Below, piece after piece: positions 5,419-14,492 of a stretch of DNA of 32,871 bases. A program made the translations under genes and the position numbers. Below the pieces are notes generated by a model that was not told the DNA's origin, did no database searches, and was given only the letters and a program-made list of their open reading frames with translations. Where the stretch lies: positions 1 to 32,871 of the forward strand of contig CABSDO010000010.1 in NCBI GenBank assembly GCA_902476475.1, written 5' to 3'. The stretch comes from an uncultured Collinsella sp. Its GTDB lineage: Bacteria; Actinomycetota; Coriobacteriia; Coriobacteriales; Coriobacteriaceae. Each line of letters begins with the position of its first letter. The first letter of the stretch is position 1.

Positions 5419-8067
5419 ATGGTGAAAAAGTCACCGGAAAACACTACTCCCGCAATTGTGGACAACGTAGAGGCGCTTGAGGCCAAGCTCGCTCAGATGC
5501 GAGAGGCCCAGGCGCTTTTTGCTACGTACACGCAGGAGCAGGTCGACAAGATCTTCTATGAGGCCGCCATGGCCGCCAACAAGGCTCGTATCCCGTTGGC
5601 GAAGATGGCCATCGAGGAGACCGGCCGCGGCGTTCTTGAGGACAAGGTCATCAAGAACCACTACGCCGCAGAGTACATCTACAACGCTTACAAGAACACC
5701 AAGACCTGTGGTGTCCTGGAGCGCGACGAGGCTTACGGCATCACCAAGATCGCCGAGCCCATCGGCATCGTGGGCGCCGTCATCCCGACGACCAACCCCA
5801 CCTCCACCGCGATCTTCAAGACGCTGATCTGCCTGAAGACCCGCAACGCCATCATCATCTCCCCGCACCCGGCTGCCGCCAAGTGCACCATCGCCGCCGC
5901 CAAGCTCGTGCTTGACGCCGCCGTCAAGGCCGGCGCCCCCGAGGGCATCATCGGCTGGGTCGATGTCCCCTCCATCGAGCTGACCAACATGGTCATGCGC
6001 GACGTCGACATCATCCTCGCCACCGGTGGCCCGGGCATGGTCAAGGCCGCTTACTCCTCGGGCAAGCCCGCCCTGGGCGTTGGCGCCGGTAACACCCCGG
6101 TCGTCATCGACGACACCGCCGACGTGCTGCTCGCCGTCAACTCCATCATCCACTCCAAGACCTTCGACAACGGCATGATCTGCGCTTCCGAGCAGTCCGT
6201 GACCGTCATCGACACCATCTATGACCAGGTCAAGGCCGAGTTCCAGAAGCGCGGCTGCTACTTCGTCAAGCAGGGTGCCGAGATGGAGGCCCTGCGTGCC
6301 GCCATGTTCAAGAACGGCGCTCTCGACCACCGCATCCCCGGCATGGCTGCCGCCAAGATCGCCGAGCTCGCCGGCATCGAGGTTCCCGCCAAGACCAAGA
6401 TCCTGATCGCCGAGGTCACCTCCACCGACCCCGCCAAGGAGGAGTTCTCCCACGAGAAGCTCTCCCCGGTCCTGGCCATGTATCACGCCAAGGACTTCCA
6501 GGAGGCCGTCGACAAGGCCGAGCACCTGGTGCTCGCCGGTGGCCCGGGCCACACCGCCTCTCTGTACGTGCACCCCGCCCAGGCCGAGAAGATCAGCCTG
6601 TTCGAGCACGTCATGAAGGCCTGCCGTATCGTCATCAACACCCCGTCCTCGCACGGTGGCATCGGTGACCTGTACAACTTTGGCATGAAGCCGTCTCTGA
6701 CCCTGGGCTGCGGCTCCTGGGGCGGCAACTCCGTCTCCGAGAACGTTGGGGTGAAGCACTTGATCAACGTTAAGACTGTGGCCGAGCGCCGTGAGAACAT
6801 GCTGTGGTTCCGCGCTCCCGAGAAGGTCTACTTCAAGAAGGGTTCCACGCCCGTCGCCCTCGACGAGCTGGGCAACGTCATGGGCAAGAAGCGCGCCTTC
6901 ATCGTTACCGACCAGTTCCTCTTCAAGAATGGCAACACCCGCGCCATCGAGGCCAAGCTCGACGAGATGGGCATCGCCCACGACTGCTTCTACGACGTCG
7001 AGCCCGATCCGTCGCTGCAGTGCGCACGTCGCGGCGCCAAGCAGATGGCTCTCTTTGAGCCGGACGTCATCATCGCCGTCGGCGGTGGCTCCGCTATGGA
7101 CGCCGGCAAGATCATGTGGATGATGTACGAGCACCCCGAGTGCAAGTTTGAGGACATGGCCATGGACTTCATGGACATCCGCAAGCGTATCTTCACCTTC
7201 CCCGAGATGGGCAAGAAGGCCTACTTCGTCGCCGTCCCGACCTCCTCGGGTACCGGCTCCGAGTGCACGCCGTTCGCCATCATCACCGACAAGGAGACCG
7301 GCATCAAGTGGCCGCTCGCCGACTACGCGCTGCTCCCCAACATGGCTATCGTCGACGCCGACAACTGCATGACCGCCCCGCGCGGCCTGACCGCTGCCTC
7401 CGGCATCGACGTCATGACCCACGCCATCGAGTCCTACGTCTCCATCATGGCTTCCGACTACACCAAGGGCCTCTCCGAGCGCGCTGCCAAGCTCGTCTTT
7501 GAGAACCTGCCCTCCAGCTTCACGAACGGCGCCAAGGACCCGCACGCCCGCGAGGAGATGCACAACGCCTCCTGCATGGCCGGTATGGCCTTCGCCAACG
7601 CCTTCCTGGGCCTCAACCACTCCATGGCTCACAAGCTCGGCGCTTTCCATCACCTGCCCCACGGCATCGCTAACGCCGTCATCCTGACCCGCGTCATGCG
7701 CTACAACGCCGCCGAGGCGCCCGTCAAGATGGGTACCTTCTCCCAGTATCCTTACCCCAACGCGCTGCACAACTACGCCGAGATGGCCAAGTACTGCGGC
7801 ATCGAGGGCAAGGACGACAAGGAGGTCTTCGAGAACTTCATCACGAAGCTCGAGGAGCTCAAGGACTTCATCGGTGTCAAGAAGACCATCGCCGACTACG
7901 GTGTTGACGAGCAGTACTTCCTCGACACCCTCGACGAGATGACCGAGCAGGCATTCAACGACCAGTGCACCGGCGCTAACCCGCGCTACCCGCTCATGAG
8001 CGAGATCAAGGAGCTCTACCTGGACGCCTACTACGGCCGCGAGCCCCAGGACTACGCCGTCTGCTAG
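5419..8067 (+). CDS. adhE: Bifunctional acetaldehyde-CoA / alcohol dehydrogenase
   Basis: Reduces acetyl-CoA to acetaldehyde and then ethanol, reoxidising two NADH in fermentation; the family forms cytoplasmic filaments (spirosomes). 882 residues, full length. Residues 1-450 are the aldehyde dehydrogenase half, with the catalytic Cys255 in NGMICASEQ. Residues 465-880 are the iron alcohol dehydrogenase half, with the NAD motif GGGSAMDAGK (555-564) and metal-site segments GIDVMTHAIESY and HHLPHG. AAGGAG lies 6 nt before the ATG. Codon use is strongly biased to C/G third positions, suggesting high expression. Followed by an APH-like kinase gene after a large hairpin. Confidence 0.97.
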   Translation: MVKKSPENTTPAIVDNVEALEAKLAQMREAQALFATYTQEQVDKIFYEAAMAANKARIPLAKMAIEETGRGVLEDKVIKNHYAAEYIYNAYKNTKTCGVLERDEAYGITKIAEPIGIVGAVIPTTNPTSTAIFKTLICLKTRNAIIISPHPAAAKCTIAAAKLVLDAAVKAGAPEGIIGWVDVPSIELTNMVMRDVDIILATGGPGMVKAAYSSGKPALGVGAGNTPVVIDDTADVLLAVNSIIHSKTFDNGMICASEQSVTVIDTIYDQVKAEFQKRGCYFVKQGAEMEALRAAMFKNGALDHRIPGMAAAKIAELAGIEVPAKTKILIAEVTSTDPAKEEFSHEKLSPVLAMYHAKDFQEAVDKAEHLVLAGGPGHTASLYVHPAQAEKISLFEHVMKACRIVINTPSSHGGIGDLYNFGMKPSLTLGCGSWGGNSVSENVGVKHLINVKTVAERRENMLWFRAPEKVYFKKGSTPVALDELGNVMGKKRAFIVTDQFLFKNGNTRAIEAKLDEMGIAHDCFYDVEPDPSLQCARRGAKQMALFEPDVIIAVGGGSAMDAGKIMWMMYEHPECKFEDMAMDFMDIRKRIFTFPEMGKKAYFVAVPTSSGTGSECTPFAIITDKETGIKWPLADYALLPNMAIVDADNCMTAPRGLTAASGIDVMTHAIESYVSIMASDYTKGLSERAAKLVFENLPSSFTNGAKDPHAREEMHNASCMAGMAFANAFLGLNHSMAHKLGAFHHLPHGIANAVILTRVMRYNAAEAPVKMGTFSQYPYPNALHNYAEMAKYCGIEGKDDKEVFENFITKLEELKDFIGVKKTIADYGVDEQYFLDTLDEMTEQAFNDQCTGANPRYPLMSEIKELYLDAYYGREPQDYAVC

Positions 8068-8085
8068 TTTTTAGCACGGTTTTTT

Positions 8086-8124
8086 GCGGCGGGGGTGCAC
8101 GGGTGTTTCACACACCCCCGCCGT
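8086..8124 (+). other. Large hairpin between adhE and the kinase gene
   Basis: GGCGGGGGTG (8088-8097) and CACCCCCGCC (8113-8122) pair perfectly and extend one or two pairs further, with a 15-nt loop. No U-tract follows on either strand; a T-run precedes it. It is therefore not a classic terminator, and may protect the adhE mRNA 3' end or limit read-through. Confidence 0.55.
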
Positions 8125-8156
8125 CGCTTCTATCGCATCGTTGAAAGGATGCAACC

Positions 8157-8921
8157 ATGCTGCTACCCGATTCCAAGACCGAGCTCGTCCGCCGTGGCAA
8201 CAAGGTCGTTTACGACCTGGGCGACAAGATCGTCAAGGTCTTTAACGAGACCAAGCCTGTCTCCGACGTGTTCAACGAGGCTTTGAATCTTGCCCGCATC
8301 AATGAGTGCGGCATCCGCAGCCCCAAGGCTCTCGAGGTTTCCCAGCTCGAGAACGCCAACGGCTGGGCGCTCGTGACCGAGAAGGTTCCGGGCACCACCC
8401 TTGCCGAGAAGATGACTGCTGAGCCCCAGCGCTTTGGTGAGTACCTCGAGATGTTCGTCGACCTCCAGATCGAGATCCACGGCTACACCTCCCCGCTGCT
8501 CAACCGTCAGCGCGACAAGTTCGCCCGCATGATCGACAGCCTTGATCAGCTCAATGCCACCACGCGCTACAACCTTCAGGAGCGTCTGGACGGCATGACC
8601 AAGGAGTTCAAGGTCTGCCACGGCGACTTCAACCCCTCCAACGTCATCGTCGGCGACGACGGCCAGCTCTATGTGTGCGACTGGGCACACGCCACCCAAG
8701 GCTCCCCTGCTGCCGACGTTGCCACCACCTACCTGCTCTTTGCCCTCAACAGCAAGGACCAGGCCGAGGCCTACCTGGAGCTCTACTGCGACCGTGCCGA
8801 CATGCCCATGCAGGTCGTGCGTCAGTGGACGAGCATCGTCGCCGCTTCCGAGCTCGCTCGTAAGCGCAACGTGAACGATGAGTTCCTGAAGAACTGGATC
8901 GACGTCGTCGATTATCAGTAA
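8157..8921 (+). CDS. APH/choline kinase-like phosphotransferase, substrate unknown
   Basis: Small protein with the aminoglycoside phosphotransferase fold, 254 residues. The catalytic loop HGDFNPSNVIV (155-165) and the metal-binding Asp175 in VCDWAHA are intact, and the N-lobe lysine is probably in KIVKVFN (residues 24-30). It resembles a family often annotated as 'aminoglycoside phosphotransferase' or TIGR02172-like, whose substrates are mostly unknown; antibiotic resistance should not be assumed. The ATG is preceded by AAAGGA 7 nt upstream. It lies 89 nt after adhE in the same direction, so co-transcription is possible. Confidence 0.8.
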   Translation: MLLPDSKTELVRRGNKVVYDLGDKIVKVFNETKPVSDVFNEALNLARINECGIRSPKALEVSQLENANGWALVTEKVPGTTLAEKMTAEPQRFGEYLEMFVDLQIEIHGYTSPLLNRQRDKFARMIDSLDQLNATTRYNLQERLDGMTKEFKVCHGDFNPSNVIVGDDGQLYVCDWAHATQGSPAADVATTYLLFALNSKDQAEAYLELYCDRADMPMQVVRQWTSIVAASELARKRNVNDEFLKNWIDVVDYQ

Positions 8922-8956
8922 TATCTGAGCGATTTATTTCGCATCGGAGGCATAAT

Positions 8957-8998
8957 GGAAAACCCCGCAGCTCGCATGGGCTGTGGGGTTTTCCTTTT
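8957..8998 (+). terminator. Intrinsic terminator of the adhE-kinase unit
   Basis: A 14-bp stem (8957-8970 with 8981-8994, one G-U pair) with a 10-nt loop, followed by TTTT. Confidence 0.85.
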
Positions 8999-9025
8999 AG
9001 ATATCGAGGATGCTACAAGATAATA

Positions 9026-9069
9026 GGACGGCCCCGCATCTCCCCGATTGGAGAAATGCGGGGCCGTCC
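9026..9069 (-). terminator. Perfect 14-bp hairpin at the 3' end of proS
   Basis: GGACGGCCCCGCAT and ATGCGGGGCCGTCC are perfect inverted arms with a 16-nt loop, 31 nt after the proS stop. The following U-tract is weak (TATTATCTT). It lies between convergent transcripts and may serve both strands. Confidence 0.7.
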
Positions 9070-9099
9070 CACATATCGAACTACAAGCGAAATCGTCGA

Positions 9100-10821
9100 T
9101 TAACGGCGGGCCGCCTTAACAAGCTCGGCAACCTTGGCGACGACCTCGTCAATCGCCACGTCCTCGCGCTCGCCCGTGGCACGGTCCTTGAGCTCAACGG
9201 TGCCATTCTTAAGGCCACGCTTGCCAAGCACCACCTGATACGGGAATCCCATAAGGTCGTTATCGGCAAACTTAAAGCCGGGACGCTCGTCACGGTCGTC
9301 GACGACGACCTCGATACCCTCGGCGCACAAGCCCTCGACGATTTGGTCGCAGACGGTTGCGCACTCCTCCTTCTTGGGATCGAGCGGAATCACAGCGACC
9401 TCGTACGGGGCAACGGAAACCGGCCAGACGATACCGTGCTCGTCGTTGTGCTGCTCCACGACGGCAGCAAGCGAGCGGGACACGCCCACGCCGTAGCAAC
9501 CCATGATAAGCGGCTTCTCCTTGCCGTCCTCGTCCATAAAGGTGGCGCCCATGGCCTCGGAATACTTGGTACCCAGCTGGAAGACCTGCGAGACCTCGAT
9601 GCCGCGAGCAGCAGAGAGCGGCTTGCCGCAGTGCGGGCAGGGATCGCCGGCAACGACGGTGACCAGATCTGCCCACTCATCGACGGTAAAGTCGCGCTCG
9701 GGGCAGGCACCGGTAAAGTGATAATCGACCTCGTTGGCACCGCAGGCCCACTGCTTGGACTCGCGCAGGCTCTCTTCGCACACCAGACGGATGCCCTCGG
9801 GCAAGTTAACCGGTCCGATAAAGCCCTTGTGCAGACCGTAGGTCTGGAGCTCCTCGTCCGTCATCATGCGATAACCCTTGCCAAAGACATGCTCGGCCTT
9901 GCAGTCGTTGAGCTCATGATCGCCCGGGACGATGGCCACGACGGGCTTGCCCTCGGCATCGATGAGCGCCAGGGACTTGCGCGTGCCGTTCTCGGGGAAC
10001 CCAAAGAACTTAGCAACGGCCTCAATGGTGCCCATGCCCGGAGTCTCGACCTTGGTAAGCGTACCGTCACCGGGACCCTCAGTCACGACGACCTTGGTGC
10101 TTGCAGCCTCATCATCGGCGGCAAAACCGCAGTCATCGCAATAGACGAGAGAAGCCTCGCCGGCGTCGGCCAAAGCCATGTACTCGACGGAGGTATCGCC
10201 ACCGATCTCGCCGGAGTCGGCAACGACGGGCAAGGCCTTGATGTAGCAGCGCTCGCAAATGTTAGCGTAGGCCTGCTTCATCTTGTCATACTCCTCCTGC
10301 AAGCTCTCCTGCGTGGCGGAGAAGCTGTAGGCATCCTTCATGATGAACTCGCGACCGCGCATCAGGCCAAAACGGGGACGGAACTCGTCGCGGAACTTAT
10401 CCTGGATGTGATAGAGGTTCACTGGCAGCTGCTTATAGGAGCGCAGCTCGTTGCGCACCAGGGCCGTGACGGTCTCCTCGTGCGTGGGGCCCAGCACGAA
10501 CTCGCGACCATGACGGTCGTCAAAGCGCACAAGCTCCTTGCCATAGGCATCGATACGGCCGGACTCACGCCACAACTCGGCATCGACCATGATAGGCATC
10601 ATAAGCTCCTGGGCGCCGGCGGCGTCCATCTCGTCGCGCACGATGTTCTCAATCTTGCGAATCGAGCGCCATGCGAGCGGCAGGTAGGAATACAGACCGG
10701 CGGCCTCCTTGCGGATCATGCCGGCACGGAGCAGCAGGCGGTGGCTGGCGAGCTCAGCGTCCGCCGGATCCTCTTTAAGCGTCGGCGCATAGAGCTTAGA
10801 CATATACATTGCTCGGGTCAT
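9100..10821 (-). CDS. proS: Prolyl-tRNA synthetase (bacterial type with editing domain)
   Basis: Class II synthetase charging tRNA-Pro. 573 residues, the usual bacterial length. Class II motif 2 region is near residues 140-160 (FRDEFRPRFGLMRGREFIMK). The INS/YbaK-like editing insertion spans about residues 220-390 (AKFFGFPENGTRKSLALI; VPGDHELNDCKAEHVFG), clearing mischarged Ala-tRNA-Pro. Motif 3 and the anticodon-binding domain (residues 470-573) follow. The ATG directly abuts the ispG stop (TAA-ATG), with GGAG 6 nt upstream inside ispG. Last gene of the cluster, as proS is in Bacillus subtilis. Confidence 0.97.
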   Translation of the reverse strand: MTRAMYMSKLYAPTLKEDPADAELASHRLLLRAGMIRKEAAGLYSYLPLAWRSIRKIENIVRDEMDAAGAQELMMPIMVDAELWRESGRIDAYGKELVRFDDRHGREFVLGPTHEETVTALVRNELRSYKQLPVNLYHIQDKFRDEFRPRFGLMRGREFIMKDAYSFSATQESLQEEYDKMKQAYANICERCYIKALPVVADSGEIGGDTSVEYMALADAGEASLVYCDDCGFAADDEAASTKVVVTEGPGDGTLTKVETPGMGTIEAVAKFFGFPENGTRKSLALIDAEGKPVVAIVPGDHELNDCKAEHVFGKGYRMMTDEELQTYGLHKGFIGPVNLPEGIRLVCEESLRESKQWACGANEVDYHFTGACPERDFTVDEWADLVTVVAGDPCPHCGKPLSAARGIEVSQVFQLGTKYSEAMGATFMDEDGKEKPLIMGCYGVGVSRSLAAVVEQHNDEHGIVWPVSVAPYEVAVIPLDPKKEECATVCDQIVEGLCAEGIEVVVDDRDERPGFKFADNDLMGFPYQVVLGKRGLKNGTVELKDRATGEREDVAIDEVVAKVAELVKAARR

Positions 10822-11904
10822 TTATTTCTCCTCAATAAGCTTGTCGACCTCTGCCATAAGCGCGTCGACAATTTGGTCCTCAGCTACTTTACCAATGATC
10901 TGGCCATGCGAAAAGAGCAAGGCCTGACCACGTCCGCAAGCAACGCCCAGGTCGGCATCAGAAGCCTCACCGGGGCCATTAACGGCACATCCCATGACGG
11001 CAATCGAAAGCGGCGCGGAATAGTTCTTAAGCCGCTCGGTGACCTCCTCGGCGATGGGAATGAGGTTAACCTGGCAGCGGGCGCACGTGGGGCACGAGAC
11101 AATCTCGGGACCACGGCGACGCAGGCCCAGCGACTGTAGAATTCCCCAGGCGACCGGCGGCTCCTCAACCGGATCGGCCGTGAGCGACACACGCATGGTG
11201 TCGCCGATGCCTTCGGAAAGCAAGATACCCAAGCCTACAGAGCTCTTGATGGTGCCCTGAAGCTTGGTCCCCGCCTCCGTCACGCCCAGGTGAAGCGGAA
11301 CGTGGGGAATCTCACGTGACAGGGCTCGATAGGTATCGAGCGTCGTTTGCACGCTATGGGCCTTGGCCGAAAGCACAATGTTCGTAAAGCCGCGGTCCTC
11401 AAAGTGCTTGACGAAGCGCTCGCTCGACATCACGAGCTTTTCGGGCTGCGTGAGGTCGTCGCGCTCGGCAATATCTTGCTCAAGCGAGCCCGCGTTCACG
11501 CCAATGCGAATCGCACAGCCCGCGGCACCCGCAGCATCGATCACCGCGTCAACCTTGGCCCAATCGCCGATATTGCCGGGATTGATGCGCAGCTTGGCGG
11601 CACCGGCCTCAACGGCACCAATGGCGAGCTTATGGTTAAAGTGGATATCGGCGACAATCGGCACCGGAGACTCGGCACAGATGGTGCGGAAGCCCTCAAG
11701 CGCGGCCTCGGAGGGCACGCTCACGCGCACGATATCGCAGCCAGCCTGCGCCAACGCGCACACTTGCGCAAGCGTTGCCTGGGCATCAGCGGTATCGGTG
11801 CAGGTCATAGATTGGACCACCACCGGCGCGCCGCCACCGATCTGCACGCCGCCCACATGCACGGGGCGCGTCAGCTCGCGAGGCAAAGGATGGGATAAAG
11901 ACAA
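10822..11904 (-). CDS. ispG: 4-hydroxy-3-methylbut-2-en-1-yl diphosphate synthase
   Basis: [4Fe-4S] enzyme converting MEcPP to HMBPP, sixth step of the MEP isoprenoid pathway. About 360 residues. TIM-barrel features VVVQSMTCTDT, ADIHFNHKLA and LRINPGNIG are visible; the C-terminal cluster cysteines are in CPTCARCQVN and GCAVNGPGE. The frame is open to 11991, but the part above 11918 overlaps rseP and is not IspG-like. A TTG at 11904 has GGGGAG 8 nt upstream and is preferred; a GTG at 11913 is too close to that site. It follows rseP by 13 nt, with dxr of the same pathway two genes upstream. Confidence 0.93.
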   Translation of the reverse strand: MSLSHPLPRELTRPVHVGGVQIGGGAPVVVQSMTCTDTADAQATLAQVCALAQAGCDIVRVSVPSEAALEGFRTICAESPVPIVADIHFNHKLAIGAVEAGAAKLRINPGNIGDWAKVDAVIDAAGAAGCAIRIGVNAGSLEQDIAERDDLTQPEKLVMSSERFVKHFEDRGFTNIVLSAKAHSVQTTLDTYRALSREIPHVPLHLGVTEAGTKLQGTIKSSVGLGILLSEGIGDTMRVSLTADPVEEPPVAWGILQSLGLRRRGPEIVSCPTCARCQVNLIPIAEEVTERLKNYSAPLSIAVMGCAVNGPGEASDADLGVACGRGQALLFSHGQIIGKVAEDQIVDALMAEVDKLIEEK

Positions 11905-11917
11905 TCCAAACACTCCC

Positions 11918-13279
11918 CTACAGAATAAATCGAAGGATGTCGGAACGAAGCATATAGACAAACAGCAGCGCAAAGAGTGCGATGCCCACATAGCTCACAA
12001 TCGTCTGGACCTTGAGCGGAAGCTCGCGGCCCGCAATCTTCTGAATGATCTCGATGACTAGCTTGCCGCCATCGAGTGGCGGGATGGGCAGCAGGTTCAT
12101 AAAGCCAAGCGAGAATGAAATGAGGGCGGCAAACGAAAGGAACGTGGCAGGGCCGGCAGCAGCAGCCTGTGAGGACATAACGCTAATACCCACGATCGAA
12201 GAGGACTGATCGAGAATCTCCATCGTATGCTGCGGCTGGAGCAGGCGCATCACGCCCTCCGCTGTCTGCACAACATAGGAGAACGACAGGCGAGCCGACG
12301 TGATGGGGTCTAAACGGACCACCTGCGTAGAGGCATACACACCTAGGCGATCGTCCTCTTTGAGCGCAACCGTGGTCGAATGCTGCTTACCGTCACGCTC
12401 GTACTCAATGGAGATATCGTCCTTACCGGCAGCCTTGCCGATGGCATCGTAAACGTCCATCCAGGTAGAGCACGATACTCCGTCGACCGAAAGAATCGCG
12501 TCGCCGCCCTCGATTCCCGCCTTGGCGGCAATAGACCCCTCGTCAACCTGACCGATCACGTTGGTATCCATCGGCACGGTGACACCCGCAATGGAATAGA
12601 TGCTCATAAGGAGCAAAAAACCCGTCAGGATATTGACGAGAATGCCCGCGAGCAGCATAAAGGCGCGCTTGAGAAAGCCCTGGCCAAGATAAGTGCGCGA
12701 GCGCTCTTGCGCCAAGAAATCAGCCTCGCCGCACGGCAGCTCCCACACATCGCCCTCGGCAGTCGCATGCTCTCGATCGAACCGGCGGCCGTCAAAGGTG
12801 GTGTAACCCGCAGCGTCTCGAGGCAGTGTCTGAAACTTGGTGGGATAGTAGCTCGGTGAGGGCTTCTCCCCTTCCTCATACCAAGGTGCGATGGAGCCCC
12901 AGCCCAACAACAGAGCACAAGCCTCGAGCACATCCTCCTCGGAAAGCTCGAGCTCGACAGCAAGGTCGGCCACGGTCACGCGGCCATGACGGTAGATAGC
13001 CGCGAGCACGCGATCGGCGCACGAGACATCGGTCGGATCCATACCGCAGATGGCAGCGTAGCCACCCAGCAGCAGCGGGGTCACGCCAAACTTGGTTCCA
13101 ATGCGACGCGACGTGTAATGGATGTCAAAGCGGCACGGCAGGCCCAAAAAGAACTCGGTCACACGGACGCCGCAGGCGCGCGCCGCCAAAAAGTGGCCGC
13201 CCTCGTGCAAAAACACGAGGACGGAAAGCATCAGCAGGCCCCAAAAGACCGATGAGAGAATGCTCAGAACAGTATCCAT
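11918..13279 (-). CDS. rseP: RseP-family site-2 zinc metalloprotease with an inserted winged-helix-like segment
   Basis: Intramembrane protease that cleaves anti-sigma factors and leftover signal peptides. 453 residues. First membrane helix at residues 8-32 with the metal site LHEGGHF (His25, Glu26, His29); GGYAAICG near 75; second membrane segment about 205-230; PDZ-like domain about 235-310 (DEGSIAAKAGIEGGDAI); NLLPIPPLDGGKL in the third helix carrying the metal-binding Asp; and a last helix. Residues 80-195 are extra relative to E. coli RseP, and about 85-135 looks like a winged helix (ADRVLAAIYRHGRVTVADLA). The ATG at 13279 is used though AAGGA is 15 nt away; a TTG at 13294 sits directly on that site. 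Confidence 0.88.
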   Translation of the reverse strand: MDTVLSILSSVFWGLLMLSVLVFLHEGGHFLAARACGVRVTEFFLGLPCRFDIHYTSRRIGTKFGVTPLLLGGYAAICGMDPTDVSCADRVLAAIYRHGRVTVADLAVELELSEEDVLEACALLLGWGSIAPWYEEGEKPSPSYYPTKFQTLPRDAAGYTTFDGRRFDREHATAEGDVWELPCGEADFLAQERSRTYLGQGFLKRAFMLLAGILVNILTGFLLLMSIYSIAGVTVPMDTNVIGQVDEGSIAAKAGIEGGDAILSVDGVSCSTWMDVYDAIGKAAGKDDISIEYERDGKQHSTTVALKEDDRLGVYASTQVVRLDPITSARLSFSYVVQTAEGVMRLLQPQHTMEILDQSSSIVGISVMSSQAAAAGPATFLSFAALISFSLGFMNLLPIPPLDGGKLVIEIIQKIAGRELPLKVQTIVSYVGIALFALLFVYMLRSDILRFIL

Positions 13280-13304
13280 AAAACGAAAAAGCAATCCTTA
13301 TGGG

Positions 13305-14492
13305 CTAGGAACGGTTTGCGGCGAGCACCTGCGCAGCCTTTTCACGCGCCCACGCATCGATGTCGTGAAGCTGCTCAAACGAATCGACCGCCTGCATATC
13401 GTGGGCATCCATACAGGATTCCACAATGCGATCGATATCGGTAAAGCTGCAGCCATCGTGCAGGAAGGCATCGACGGCGACCTCGTTGGCGGCATTGAGC
13501 ACGCACGGCATGGTGCCACCCGTCTTGCCGGCACGTTCGGCCAGTGCCAGACAGCGGAAGGTATCCATGTCGGCAGCATCAAACGTGAGCTGCCCCAGCT
13601 CGCGGAAATCGATACGAGGCGCCGGGGTATCCCAACGCTCGGGATACGAGAACGCGAACTGGATGGGAATACGCATGTCGGAAGCACCGAGATGCGCCAT
13701 CACGGAGCCGTCGCCAAACTCGACCATAGAGTGAATCTTGGACTGACGCTGCACGACCACGTTAATGAAATCGAGGTCGCAGTTGAACAGATGCATGGCC
13801 TCAATGCGCTCCAGGCCCTTGTTCATGAGGGTAGCGGAGTCGATGGTGATCTTGGCACCCATGGACCACGTGGGATGTGCAAGGGCATCGGCACGCGTCA
13901 CGCGATCGAGCTCGCCGCGCGTGCGGCCAAAGAACGGACCGCCCGAGCAGGTGAGCCAAATACAATGAGCCTCGCGTGGGTTCTCCCCCAGATAGCACTG
14001 GTAGATGGCGGAGTGCTCAGAGTCGACTGGAATAAGCTGGCCCGATTGCGCCAACGGCATAAGCAAGTCGCCACCGACGACGAGGGACTCCTTGTTGGCA
14101 AGGGCAAGGCGCTTGTTCGAGGTCAAGGCCGCATGGCTCGCCTCGAGACCGGCGGCACCCACAATAGCGACGAGCACGCAGTCGACATCGTCGCGACGCG
14201 CGAGCTCGCAAACCGCCTGCGCGCCAACGCCGAGCTTCGTTCCCTCGGGCAGCTCCTGCAGCACGGCGTCATCGCCATGAGCGACATCGGCCACGGCAAC
14301 CGCCGGAACCGAGAACTCGCGGGCAGCGGCAACGAGCTCGGAGGTACTGGAGTTAACGGACAGCGCCGTCACCTGCAAGCGATCGGCGTGCTGGCGGCAC
14401 ACATCGAGCGCCTGGGTGCCGATAGAGCCCGTACAACCCAGGATGGCAACACGAAGGCGTCCATCGGGGCCATACGTCGTCTGGAATGACAT
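13305..14492 (-). CDS. dxr: 1-deoxy-D-xylulose 5-phosphate reductoisomerase
   Basis: NADPH-dependent enzyme converting DXP to MEP, first committed step of the MEP isoprenoid pathway and target of fosmidomycin. 395 residues, normal length. NADPH motif GCTGSIG (19-25), ANKESLVVGG, metal and substrate motif VDSEHSAI, and NKGLERIEAMHLF are all present. The ATG overlaps the cdsA stop by one base (TAATG), with GGAGG 9 nt upstream, so translation is coupled. Same neighbours as in many Gram-positive bacteria (cdsA before, rseP after). Confidence 0.97.
   Translation of the reverse strand: MSFQTTYGPDGRLRVAILGCTGSIGTQALDVCRQHADRLQVTALSVNSSTSELVAAAREFSVPAVAVADVAHGDDAVLQELPEGTKLGVGAQAVCELARRDDVDCVLVAIVGAAGLEASHAALTSNKRLALANKESLVVGGDLLMPLAQSGQLIPVDSEHSAIYQCYLGENPREAHCIWLTCSGGPFFGRTRGELDRVTRADALAHPTWSMGAKITIDSATLMNKGLERIEAMHLFNCDLDFINVVVQRQSKIHSMVEFGDGSVMAHLGASDMRIPIQFAFSYPERWDTPAPRIDFRELGQLTFDAADMDTFRCLALAERAGKTGGTMPCVLNAANEVAVDAFLHDGCSFTDIDRIVESCMDAHDMQAVDSFEQLHDIDAWAREKAAQVLAANRS

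Noticed and set aside
5431..7770. A 779-codon frame opposite adhE
   Set aside because: It is the mirror of a highly codon-biased gene; composition is rich in Gly, Val, Asp and His with no family motif. The adhE frame is certain.
8157..8921. Aminoglycoside resistance gene
   Set aside because: It has only the general APH fold motifs and a chromosomal metabolic setting; nothing points to an aminoglycoside substrate.
9010..11139. A 709-codon plus-strand frame over proS and ispG
   Set aside because: It spans two well-recognised genes on the other strand and has no recognisable domain; a GC-driven shadow.
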